Source: Kiritimatiellia bacterium (GTDB lineage: Bacteria > Verrucomicrobiota > Kiritimatiellia > RFP12 > UBA1067). Taken from it: a stretch of 33,000 nucleotides of DNA. A program made the position numbers and the translations under genes. The notes under the pieces were generated by a model. The model was not told where the DNA came from. It made no database searches and was given only the letters and a program-made list of their open reading frames with translations. Below, in pieces: positions 7,754 through 14,652 of this stretch (position 1 is the first letter of the stretch; every line of letters begins with the position of its first letter). Where the stretch lies: NCBI GenBank assembly GCA_017395505.1, contig JAFPUH010000002.1:1-33000 (forward strand), written 5' to 3'.

Positions 7754-7765
7754 TGACCTGCGGTC
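7741..7765. promoter_or_regulatory. Probable TetR operator, 25-bp near-palindrome
   Basis: Arms GACCGCA and TGCGGTC flank a GTCAATGAC core; 22 of 25 positions are symmetric. It covers the -35 box of the tetR promoter, so a bound dimer would block RNA polymerase. Its size and position suit a TetR-family operator. Confidence 0.7.
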
Positions 7766-7814
7766 AGTATTTTTAACACAGCGCAGCGGAATTCTGCTTA
7801 ATCCAGAGCGTAAG

Positions 7815-8108
7815 TCAATCCCTGAGCCTGTAGCCGGCGCCGCGGATCGTCTCGATGCGTGCGCCGGACGAGCCCAGCTTGCGCCTGATCTGCAGGATGT
7901 GTTGGTCGAGCGTACGGCTTGCGGCAAAGTAGTCCTCCCCCCCCCCCCCTACGGCGTCCAAAAGCGCATCGCGGGAGAGGGCTTGCCCCGGGTGCGCGGC
8001 GAAGGCCTTGAGAAGCCCAAGCTCTCTTACGGTCAGGGTCTGCTCAGGCTCCCCGGGGGCGCGTATGAGAAAACGACTCGCGTCTATGAGCGCGTCGCCA
8101 AGCTGAAG
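7815..8108 (-). pseudogene. Response regulator fragment, OmpR/PhoB DNA-binding domain only
   Basis: About 97 codons encode a winged-helix effector domain: LTVRELGLLKAFAAHPG, LSRDALLDAV, SRTLDQHILQIRRKLG and the final wing RIETIRGAGYRL. This is the C-terminal half of an OmpR/PhoB-type response regulator. The receiver domain with its phospho-acceptor Asp is absent, and no start with a ribosome site precedes the fragment. Beyond roughly 8060-8110 the sequence becomes the carB tail on the opposite strand. A run of 13 G (minus strand) encodes GGGG where the family usually has W-G, adding two residues. It is a remnant, not a working regulator. Confidence 0.75.
7937..7949. repeat. 13-nt poly-C/poly-G homopolymer
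   Basis: Thirteen consecutive C on the plus strand within the response-regulator fragment. Such tracts slip during replication and can switch reading frames, but they are also a common place for sequencing errors. Confidence 0.95.
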
Positions 8109-8438
8109 TCGCTCGGCTTCGGCATCTACGCGACGCTCGGCACGTCGTCCTACCTCTGGAACCACGGCATCGAGTCGCGCGCGGCGTTTCGCATCTCCCG
8201 CGGACGCCCCAACGCAATCGACCTTATGCGCAAAGGCGAGATAAACTGGGTCGTGAACACTTCCGAGTCGGACGGCGAGGCGTCCGGCGACTCGGTGAAG
8301 ATGCGCTCAGCCGCCGTCGCCGCCGGAATTCCCGTAACCACGACGCTTGCCGGTTTCGCCGCCGCAGTCGCCGGCCTCTCCCAGCCCCACGACGAATGTT
8401 CCGTCTACAGCCTTCAGGAGTATCAGCACAAAGCATAA
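8079..8438 (+). pseudogene. carB: Tail of carbamoyl-phosphate synthase large subunit (MGS domain)
   Basis: About 119 codons match the C-terminal methylglyoxal-synthase-like allosteric domain of CarB: LGFGIYATLGTSSYLWNHGI, then RPNAIDLMRKGEINWVVNT, TTLAGFAAAVAGL and a final SLQEYQ like the usual CarB end. The full protein has about 1070 residues, so nearly 90% is missing, including both ATP-grasp domains. No start codon with a ribosome site precedes it. It is the only clear conserved sequence on the plus strand here and abuts the response-regulator fragment back to back. It is a relic or an assembly join; a working carB must lie elsewhere if the organism makes pyrimidines. Confidence 0.75.
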
Positions 8439-8845
8439 AGGCGTCGCTTTGGGATGCCCAAGCTGCGCCCTCGCTCTCGTCGGCAAATATCTGCTGCGGC
8501 TATATCATTAGACAAGTAGCTTTTTCTTAGACTGCCACCCTCGACAAAGCGTGAGGTTGCAAACAACGTCACTCCTACGCTTGCAGAATTTGCCTCCTCA
8601 CTCGTGCGCCCTTGGCTCATCCCTTCGCTACCAGCAGCGAGCCAAGTCCATCTTGCGCCAACGACAATTTTATCTTGCATCCTTTCACTGATAGACGTAA
8701 GAATATGGTATAATATGCGCGTTTCACAGAAATCTTTTCTGCGGGACAACGGTGCCGATGGGAGAAATCCAAAGGGCCGAAGACAATTGTAGCATCAACG
8801 CTACTCGACGTTCGCTGAAAACTTAGGAAATCTTCATTAACTAAG
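8439..8845. other. Non-coding, no recognised gene
   Basis: About 400 bp with no ORF resembling a known protein on either strand. It holds a plus-strand TGGTATAAT box (8706-8714) without a convincing -35, and a small hairpin GTAGC-ATCAAC-GCTAC near 8787-8805. I could not match the transcript that would follow to an RNA family. Confidence 0.5.
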
Positions 8846-9061
8846 TTGCCGAAATGGCTGACATCGTGTTCGTTTCCGATATTCCTGATGCACACTGTGC
8901 TGTTTCCACATATCGTCATAGTGCTCGCGTATCTTCCTATAGAGGGCCTTTCAAAAGATTTTGCCGTGTTCTTTGGCGGGGTACTCGGCTCAATAGTCAT
9001 CACGCTTGTTCTTCGGCGCTTTACACCCAAATCGGCAGCTCTGCTTTTTGGCGGCAGATAG
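8846..9061 (+). pseudogene. C-terminal fragment of acyltransferase-3-like membrane protein
   Basis: Seventy-one codons encode PKWLTSCSFPIFLMHTVLF, an FPIYLxH-like segment, followed by two hydrophobic helices (IVIVLAYLPIEGL and FFGGVLGSIVITLVL) and a basic tail RRFTPKSA. This is how acyltransferase-3 (OafA-type) membrane proteins end. The remaining 280 or so residues are absent, and a stop lies about 9 codons upstream in the same frame. I read it as a remnant of a surface-glycan O-acyltransferase. The call rests on pattern recognition of a short segment. Confidence 0.5.
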
Positions 9062-9258
9062 GGCGGCGGGGAAGATTTGGCGACGTTGCGACCGAGCATG
9101 TTTGAAAACGCATAGCTTTGGTGTTCTCTAGGCGAGGTCGCACCGAGCGCGAAGAACTCAAGAGTTCGCGCGTTCGCCCAAACCTTCACTGCCGCCTGCT
9201 GTCTTCAAGGGCGGCTTCTGCGCCATGCGGGGACGGGCTCTGCACCACTTGGAAAGTC
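9062..9258. other. Non-coding, no recognised gene
   Basis: Nothing supportable was seen on either strand between the acyltransferase fragment and the tandem repeat. Confidence 0.5.
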
Positions 9259-9390
9259 TGCCACGGTAGACTGGGAAATTAGGCGCGGTAGATTATGAAG
9301 TCTACCGCGGTAGATTCGTCAGTTAGGCGCGGTAGACTTGTCAGTTAGGCGCGGTAGATTTCCCAGTTAGGCGCGGTAGACTTCCCAGAC
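9259..9390. repeat. Degenerate 22-bp tandem repeat, about six units
   Basis: Three near-perfect units begin at 9325, 9347 and 9369, each AGGCGCGGTAGAYTT followed by SYCAGTT. Three diverged units (21-23 bp) precede them from about 9259. Each carries GGTAGA, and at 9301-9314 two units meet head-on to form the perfect palindrome TCTACCGCGGTAGA. There are no unique spacers, so it is not a CRISPR array. It could be a cluster of protein-binding sites or a slippage-derived minisatellite. Confidence 0.85.
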
Positions 9391-9556
9391 TACCCTGACA
9401 TAAGCGCCAGCGGGTGCGCCGAGGGGTTTTGCGCGCTCAGCCGATAGGGGTGGTGTTCTGCGCAATAGCGCCTTTTCAAAGCGGAATTTGTAATTGATTT
9501 GCTGCCGATTGGCGGGGATGCGACATAAAATGTAAAAGATTCGTGCTTTTCGGAGT

Positions 9557-9572
9557 TGGCACGGGGTGTGCT
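9557..9572 (+). promoter_or_regulatory. Sigma-54-type -24/-12 promoter
   Basis: TGGCACG, then four bases, then GTGCT matches the sigma-54 consensus TGGCACG-N4-TTGCW at all but one position, with the invariant GG and GC correctly spaced. It points to the stub ORF that starts at 9630. Confidence 0.5.
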
Positions 9573-9629
9573 AATATAAGGGCAAGGGCAACGGGTGCGG
9601 TGGTCGCGTCCGGCGAAAGGAAAGCACAA

Positions 9630-9710
9630 ATGACAGAAGAGACAAAGGCGACGACGAACTTCGGCGCCGACGTGTTTGGCGAAGAGGCGATAAACCTAAG
9701 CGTCTCGGAT
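9630..9710 (+). pseudogene. N-terminal stub of an ORF, perhaps type III glutamine synthetase
   Basis: ATG at 9630 follows AAAGGA by 8 nt and a sigma-54-like promoter by about 58 nt. The first codons give TEETKATTNFGADVFGEEAI. FG-x-x-VF is how the conserved part of type III glutamine synthetases begins, and sigma-54 often controls nitrogen genes. Beyond about 25 codons the reading no longer resembles anything and overlaps the SMR gene on the opposite strand. I take it as the beginning of a gene whose body was lost. The glutamine synthetase identity is a guess from a short motif. Confidence 0.3.
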
Positions 9711-9746
9711 GCACCGAATACCGCTGCCAGCGTCTGTGTGTTCGCC

Positions 9747-10001
9747 TCAAGGAGAGTCGGATTCGCCGAATGCGGCAATCCCGACCACGACACCGCCGAT
9801 TGCGCCGATCCCCGTCCATACGGCGTAGGCAGTGCCCATTGGAATCGTCTTCATGGCAACGGCGAGCAACCACACGCTTAACGCCATCCCGATGACGCAA
9901 ACGGCATCGGCAATTGGATTGCGAAAGCCATTTGACATCTTGAGCGCCGTCGCCTACACGACCTCAAACAACCCTGCTGTTATCAGAATGATCCAGTTCA
10001 T
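9747..10001 (-). pseudogene. Broken SMR-family (SugE-like) efflux transporter
   Basis: From ATG at 10001 (GGAG 9 nt upstream) the reading is MNWIILITAGLFEVV, then a TAG stop at 9954-9956 where SugE proteins have Trp, then ATALKMSNGFRNPI and so on. The third helix region AMKTIPMGTAYAVWTGIGA is the family hallmark, and AAFGESDSP follows. The frame ends at TGA (9747-9749) after 84 codons, where the family needs about 105, so helix 4 is gone and the DNA beyond belongs to another fragment. The TAG is a single-base change from TGG. Active SMR proteins are dimers of four-helix subunits, so this copy is very probably dead. Confidence 0.8.
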
Positions 10002-10035
10002 TTCTCAAGTCTCCATCTGAAGTTATTGTGGTGGA

Positions 10036-10626
10036 TCACGACCATAAAGAATCCCCTTGTCTTTCATATGGATGAGGAACGGCTCGTCTGGGTTTTGGAG
10101 ACTGCCAATCATCGACATTTAAGGCGTAGACGTAATCATCCATGAAATAGCCGCTGCCGATGTCGTTCTTCTCGGCACGAACCCTTCTGAAACCAAGGCT
10201 TTCGTAAGCCGGTATCGCATCGTTGTGCTTGTTTACGTTCAGTTCAACCGAACCGAGAGATGCCTCCCTTGCCTTGCCCACGACGAACTCGACAATCAGG
10301 CGGGAATATCCCTTGCCGCGCTCGTCCTTCAACAGATACAGTTTGCTGAGATACATGGCCTCGCCTCTGGGATAGAACGCAAGAAATCCGATGTCTCGTC
10401 CTGCCGCCCTGACGAAATAGTACTGGTACCCGCTCTCAAGTTGGTGGTTGATGGCATCAACCGACTGGAACTTCTCTAGCATGTAGTTGTTCTGCGCCTT
10501 ACCCAAGATCGGGTCGTAGTGTTCACGAAGGATGTCAGTGGCCAGACGCGACATCGCCAGAATCCCGTCCCTGTCGCCCGGCGCAAGCCGGTTAAACGTA
10601 ATCTGCCGTCTGTTACTTTCCATCAT
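10036..10626 (-). CDS. GNAT family N-acetyltransferase
   Basis: Acetyl-CoA-dependent N-acetyltransferase of 196 residues. The acetyl-CoA pyrophosphate-binding motif A is LYLLKDERGKGYSRLIVEF (R-G-K-G-Y for the usual Q/R-x-x-G-x-G/A), preceded by GFLAFYPRGEAMYLSKL. Motif B is LNVNKHNDAIPAYESLGFRRV. The first 50 residues (RLAPGDRDGILAMSRLATDILREHY) are typical of small-molecule or peptide acetyltransferases. ATG at 10626 overlaps the TGA of the dehydrogenase tail (ATGA), which sets the start. The C-terminal 20 residues are polar and outside the fold. The substrate is unknown. Confidence 0.88.
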   Translation of the reverse strand: MMESNRRQITFNRLAPGDRDGILAMSRLATDILREHYDPILGKAQNNYMLEKFQSVDAINHQLESGYQYYFVRAAGRDIGFLAFYPRGEAMYLSKLYLLKDERGKGYSRLIVEFVVGKAREASLGSVELNVNKHNDAIPAYESLGFRRVRAEKNDIGSGYFMDDYVYALNVDDWQSPKPRRAVPHPYERQGDSLWS

Positions 10627-10721
10627 TTCTTCAGATTCCAACCGAAGTCATTGTGGTAGATCATATTGCGGGTCATGCCGCCGTCAATGCAGATGTTCTC
10701 GCCTGTTATGAAGCCAGCCTG
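10623..10721 (-). pseudogene. C-terminal remnant of a short-chain dehydrogenase
   Basis: Thirty-two codons encode GFITGENICIDGGMTRNMIY and HNDFGW, the closing strand and tail of SDR proteins (ITG-x-x-x-x-x-DGG). An in-frame TAA stands at 10722-10724, and nothing of the Rossmann core survives. The next gene's stop is only about 20 bp further on, so the deletion reached almost to the polyferredoxin gene. The TGA overlaps the acetyltransferase ATG, showing that the two were once a translationally coupled pair. Confidence 0.75.
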
Positions 10722-10743
10722 TTATTACAACAACCATAAAGAC

Positions 10744-12114
10744 TTAATTGGCGTCAATATTTGCAGGCCAGATTTCGCGGTGGCGCTCATACGCCTTTAC
10801 GGTCAGGGCGGGCAGCGGACGCGCCGGGCAGACGTGCTCGCACGCGCCGCAACCGATGCACTTGTCTGCATCCACGACGGGAATCCTGGCGCCGTTCGGC
10901 CCCTCGACAAGCGCTATCGCATTCACGGGACAATGGCGGAAGCATGCCGTGCAGCTGACGCCCTCGGTCGAAGCGAGGCAGCGATCCTTGTGCCAGACCG
11001 CTTCGCCGATGTTGATGTTCTCCTTCATGAACGAAGGTATCGCCTCTATCGCGCCCGCAGGGCAGACCTCAGAACATTTCGTGCAATCTACAGTACAGTA
11101 TCCCTTGTCAAACGCCATCTCAGGCTGGCCGAAGTCCTTGAGTCGCACCGATGGACGCAGCACCTTGTTGGGACACGCCTTCACGCAGAGCTGGCAGCCG
11201 ACGCACTTCGTCTGGAAGTTCTTTATCGAGTGCGACCCGGCGGGCTTGAGCGAGGCGTTGCGAACGTCGATTCCTGGATCCGACACGTCGGCAAAGCCGC
11301 CGTCGAATATCTTCTCATCCGCGGCTTCAGCCGCGAGAGCGGCGCTGGCAGCGGCGGTTCCGACGAGGAAGCTGCGGCGCGTTACGCCGGTCTTGGCTTC
11401 GGCAGGCTCGGACGCGGCCTTTGCATACGAGCCAATCGCTCCCTTGGGGCAGAGCACCGTGCAATCGCGGCACTGCACACACAATGTGGCGTCGATCTCT
11501 CCGCCTTTGCCGTCTATCTTGATTGCTGACGCGCGGCATGTGCGCTCGCACTGCTTGCATCCGATGCACTTCGCTTCGTCGATCTTCAGCTTGAACAGGG
11601 CGCGTCGCGAGAGCCCGCCGAGGAAAGTTCCGACGGGACACACCCAGTTGCACCACACGCGTCCGCGCCACGCGGCGAGCGCGAATATCGCGACGCCGAA
11701 CGTAAGCGCGATCCAGAGGCTCGTCACAATGCGCCCGAAGAGTCCGTATGGCTCGATCCACGAAAAGCCGAAGCCGCAAAGCCCGACCGCGAGAAACGCG
11801 GCGAGGATGGCGTACCTCGCGATAGTCCGTGCCTTGGTCCTTACGCCCTGCGACTTGTGCTTGAAGAGCGCAAAGGCGACATCCTGGAGTATTCCGAGCG
11901 GACAGCACACGCCGCAATAGATTCGCCCGAAGAGCAGCGTCGCAACGACCGTCGCAACTGCGACGACGGTGCTTCCCGCGAGAACGGCAGGAACGAACTG
12001 CAACTTCGCGAGGAACGCGAGATATTTGAACGAGCAGCCCGCGAACAGCGCGACAAAGCCGACGAATACAGATGCCGCGACGACGCGGCGAACCCAAAGA
12101 ACAGCCTTACGCAT
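10744..12114 (-). CDS. Membrane polyferredoxin, NapH-NapG-like fusion
   Basis: Membrane-bound electron carrier of 456 residues. The N-terminal half resembles NapH: about four or five membrane helices (residues 8-30, 40-62, 98-118 and 130-150), the conserved Cys motifs YCGVCCPLG and WCNWVCPVG, and two [4Fe-4S] clusters (CIGCKQCERTC and CVQCRDCTVLC). At residues 244-262 a Tat-like stretch TRRSFLVGTAAASAALA follows. The second half resembles NapG, with four more cysteine groups, including CVGCQLCVKAC, CTKCSEVC, CTACFRHC and CIGCGACEHVC. NapH and NapG are normally separate proteins carrying quinol electrons to periplasmic enzymes. Here one chain has both, with the Tat-like segment as a likely membrane-spanning linker. 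AAAGGAGG stands before the ATG, and the gene overlaps the aldo/keto reductase by 8 nt. No nitrate reductase is nearby. Confidence 0.85.
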   Translation of the reverse strand: MRKAVLWVRRVVAASVFVGFVALFAGCSFKYLAFLAKLQFVPAVLAGSTVVAVATVVATLLFGRIYCGVCCPLGILQDVAFALFKHKSQGVRTKARTIARYAILAAFLAVGLCGFGFSWIEPYGLFGRIVTSLWIALTFGVAIFALAAWRGRVWCNWVCPVGTFLGGLSRRALFKLKIDEAKCIGCKQCERTCRASAIKIDGKGGEIDATLCVQCRDCTVLCPKGAIGSYAKAASEPAEAKTGVTRRSFLVGTAAASAALAAEAADEKIFDGGFADVSDPGIDVRNASLKPAGSHSIKNFQTKCVGCQLCVKACPNKVLRPSVRLKDFGQPEMAFDKGYCTVDCTKCSEVCPAGAIEAIPSFMKENINIGEAVWHKDRCLASTEGVSCTACFRHCPVNAIALVEGPNGARIPVVDADKCIGCGACEHVCPARPLPALTVKAYERHREIWPANIDAN

Positions 12115-13447
12115 GGCGCTCCTCCTTTCTGAGATTGGCGACGAACCTGTCGATGGCGTCCAGCCTTCGCGGAATGTCGATGCGCTGCGGACAGTGGCTC
12201 AGGCACTTGCCGCACCCTATGCAATGCTCGGCCTGCCTCAAGTGCGGAATCGCCTTGTCGCAGTCCTTCAGGAACTTGCGGCGGTTCTCGGCATGGCGCG
12301 CGTTCGCCGGATCGTTCGGCAGGCGATCTTCGGTGCATGCGCGGTTCCAGCAGTCGAACACGCCAGGGATGTCCACTCCGTACGGACAAGGCATGCAGTA
12401 CTGACAAAGGTTGCACGGCACCGTGTTGTTCTGAAGCACGAGCTGCGCCGCCTCTTCAAGCGTATCAAGCTCATGCTGAGTGAGCGGCTTGAGCGGCGAG
12501 AGCGTCGCGATGTTCTCCATCAGCTGCTCCTTGTAGGTCATGCCGCTAAGTATCGTCAGCACCCTCGGATACGTGCCGCAGAAGCGGAACGCCCACGACG
12601 CTATCGACGCCTCAGCATCCATCCCCTTCAGCTTGGACGCGACGGCGTAGTTGAACTTCGCGAGCCTGCCGCCAAGAAGCGGCTCCATTATGACCGCCGG
12701 TATGTTCTTCGCCGCCAGCGTCTCGTAGAGATACTTCGCGTCGAGGTTGCGGTCGTTCACAGCCTTGGCATGAAGCCAGTCCACATAGTTCATCTGAATC
12801 TGGCAGAAGTCCCAACGGTACTGGTCGTGATGTTCGATGCACCACTCGAAAGCCTTGGGGTCGCCGTGGAACGAGAAGCCGAGGTTGCGGATGCGTCCTG
12901 CCGCGCGTTCCTCCAGGAGCCAATCTATCGCACCGTTCTCGATGTAGCGCTTTGAGAACGTCTCGAAGCCGCCGTTGCCGATCGCGTGCAGCAGATAGAA
13001 GTCGATGTAGTCTGTGCGCAGCGCCTTAAGCGAGTTCTCGAACATCGCCTTGCATTCCTCAAGCGGATACTGCTGCGGCGCAAAATTTGAGAGCTTAGTC
13101 GCGATGAAGTAGCTGCTTCGCGGATGACGCGAGAGCGCCTCGCCCATCACGCGCTCCGACTCGCCGCGACAGTATGCGGGCGACGTGTCGAAGTAGTTTA
13201 CGCCATGCTCCAGCGCGAAATCGACGTGCTCGTTGACAGCCTCCTGGTCGATCGCGGCGGAAGATACTCCCTCGGCCCAAGTGTTGGCGTGCTTGCCGTC
13301 CTTTGTCGGCAGGCGCATCGCGCCGTAGCCCAAGAGCGAAATCTTGTTGCCCTTGAGGTCTTCGCGGGTCGTCATCTCGCCGCTGCCCTCAAGCTTCTTC
13401 GCGAGGTCTGCGAAGAACTCGCGTCGCGACATTTCCTTCTTCCTCAT
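12107..13447 (-). CDS. Aldo/keto reductase with C-terminal ferredoxin domain
   Basis: Fusion of 446 residues. Residues about 35-310 form an aldo/keto reductase barrel: LLGYGAMRLP, NYFDTSPAYCRGESE (Asp and Tyr), FIATKLS (Lys) and YLLHAIGNG (His). The C-terminal 100 residues carry two clusters: CNLCQYCMPCPYGVDIP and CIGCGKCLSHCPQRIDIP. These resemble the [4Fe-4S] motifs of ferredoxin-linked reductases. The N-terminus MSRREFF looks Tat-like but has no hydrophobic stretch behind it, so I expect the protein in the cytoplasm. It starts with ATGA overlapping the larC stop and has AAAGGAG just before it. It could pass electrons between a carbonyl substrate and the polyferredoxin next door. That link, and any link to the nickel-pincer cofactor, is inferred from position. 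Confidence 0.9.
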   Translation of the reverse strand: MRKKEMSRREFFADLAKKLEGSGEMTTREDLKGNKISLLGYGAMRLPTKDGKHANTWAEGVSSAAIDQEAVNEHVDFALEHGVNYFDTSPAYCRGESERVMGEALSRHPRSSYFIATKLSNFAPQQYPLEECKAMFENSLKALRTDYIDFYLLHAIGNGGFETFSKRYIENGAIDWLLEERAAGRIRNLGFSFHGDPKAFEWCIEHHDQYRWDFCQIQMNYVDWLHAKAVNDRNLDAKYLYETLAAKNIPAVIMEPLLGGRLAKFNYAVASKLKGMDAEASIASWAFRFCGTYPRVLTILSGMTYKEQLMENIATLSPLKPLTQHELDTLEEAAQLVLQNNTVPCNLCQYCMPCPYGVDIPGVFDCWNRACTEDRLPNDPANARHAENRRKFLKDCDKAIPHLRQAEHCIGCGKCLSHCPQRIDIPRRLDAIDRFVANLRKEERHA

Positions 13448-14652
13448 GGTTCTCCTTTCGAGGTTTCAAGTCGATCCTTGGCTTCAGCCAATGAAATTCC
13501 ATTTGTACGCGCGAATGCGGCAAGATCGTCCGCCTCCCACTTTGCGCGGCAGACGCCATATCCGCTCGCAACCTTGCGCCTGACGGTCGAACCGTCCGCA
13601 AGCGCAACCGTCTCGATCTTGCGGTCTAGCGTATAGCGGCGGCAACGCGTCTCGCGAACGCCCAATGTCGAAGTGTGGGCGAATATCGCCTTTACGACCT
13701 CCCCGCGAGTTTCCGCAGGGCACATCACGCTGACGCGCTGCCCGGGACGCCCCTTCTTCATCACGACCGGAGCGAACGATACATCCCTCGCACCTGCGGC
13801 GAAGATGCGCCCGGACGCGAAGGCAAGTTCCTCGCCAGTCATGTCGTCCACATTGAAGTTGAGTTCGAACATCTCGCCGTCGCCAGATTCTTCCGCTGCG
13901 CTCTCGCCCAGCATCGCACGGACGACGTTTGCTCGCGGGAAATCCTTTCTGCCCGCGCCATAGCCTATGGACCTTACGGTCATAAGCGGCTGCGGACCAA
14001 AGGACGCCGCAAAATTCTTTATGAGCGCGGCACCAGTCGGCGTGCAGAGTTCGCCGACGATCACGCCGTCGGAACAGGTCGGCACGCCCTCCAGAAGAAA
14101 CGCGGTCGCCGGGGCGGGAACCGGCAATACTCCATGTGCGCAGTTCACTGTTCCAGAGCCGACATGAACCGGCGACGCGATAACCTTGTCGGGCGCGATG
14201 CGCCTGAGCAGATGGCAGAACGCCGCAATATCGGCGATTGCGTCCAATGCGCCCACCTCGTGAAAGTGTATCTCGCCCACTGCCTTTCCGTGCGCTCGCG
14301 ATTCCGCCGCCGCCAGAGATTCGTAGACGCTTTTCACATCCTCGCGGACGGAAGGCTCAAGCTTGAGATGTCCGATGACATGCAGCACATCGGCAAGCGA
14401 GCGGTGTTCGTGATGATGGTGTTCGTGGTGGTGATGGGCCTCATGTTCTTCGTGTCCACCGACCGTCACTGAAAGGTGCGTTGCGGCGATTCCGCATTTG
14501 GATAGCGTCTCTCGCTTGTACATCACTCCAGGTATTCCAAATGCATTCAGTTCGGCGACTGCGGCGTCGGGGTCTGGAACAAGCTCCAGGAGAGCCCCGG
14601 CGAGCATGTCGCCCGCTGCGCCCATTGAGCAATCGAGATAGAGGGTCTTCAT
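13444..14652 (-). CDS. larC: Nickel-pincer cofactor nickel insertase LarC
   Basis: CTP-dependent enzyme that inserts Ni into the dithiocarboxylated pyridinium mononucleotide to finish the nickel-pincer nucleotide. LarC opens with MKTLYLDCSMGAAGDMLAGAL, and this one follows that order exactly. A His-rich segment at residues about 66-84 (HEEHEAHHHHEHHHHEHR) probably stores or delivers nickel. GEIHFHEVGALDAIADI and NCAHGVLPVPAPAT mark the N-terminal LarC1 part, ELCTPTGAALIK its centre, and the remainder the CTP-binding LarC2 part. In Lactiplantibacillus plantarum LarC needs a ribosomal frameshift; here one continuous frame of 402 codons encodes it. ATGA overlap with larB, and AAAGGAG before the start. 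Confidence 0.94.
   Translation of the reverse strand: MKTLYLDCSMGAAGDMLAGALLELVPDPDAAVAELNAFGIPGVMYKRETLSKCGIAATHLSVTVGGHEEHEAHHHHEHHHHEHRSLADVLHVIGHLKLEPSVREDVKSVYESLAAAESRAHGKAVGEIHFHEVGALDAIADIAAFCHLLRRIAPDKVIASPVHVGSGTVNCAHGVLPVPAPATAFLLEGVPTCSDGVIVGELCTPTGAALIKNFAASFGPQPLMTVRSIGYGAGRKDFPRANVVRAMLGESAAEESGDGEMFELNFNVDDMTGEELAFASGRIFAAGARDVSFAPVVMKKGRPGQRVSVMCPAETRGEVVKAIFAHTSTLGVRETRCRRYTLDRKIETVALADGSTVRRKVASGYGVCRAKWEADDLAAFARTNGISLAEAKDRLETSKGEP

Noticed and set aside
8709-8810. Riboswitch or small RNA after the plus-strand TATAAT box
   Set aside because: GGTGCCGATGGG and a small hairpin looked suggestive, but I could not build any known aptamer core and no gene follows directly.
8617-9189. 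190-codon minus-strand ORF
   Set aside because: It reads antisense to the acyltransferase-like tail and has no family resemblance, so the plus-strand reading is preferred.
9259-9390. CRISPR array
   Set aside because: Units follow one another with a 22-bp period and no unique spacers, and no cas gene is in the window.
9954-9956. TAG in the SMR gene as a recoded (pyrrolysine or suppressed) codon
   Set aside because: The gene is also truncated at its 3' end, and no recoding machinery is seen; a dead gene is the simpler reading.
13444-14652. Programmed frameshift in larC
   Set aside because: The reading frame is continuous through both LarC parts, so no shift is needed.
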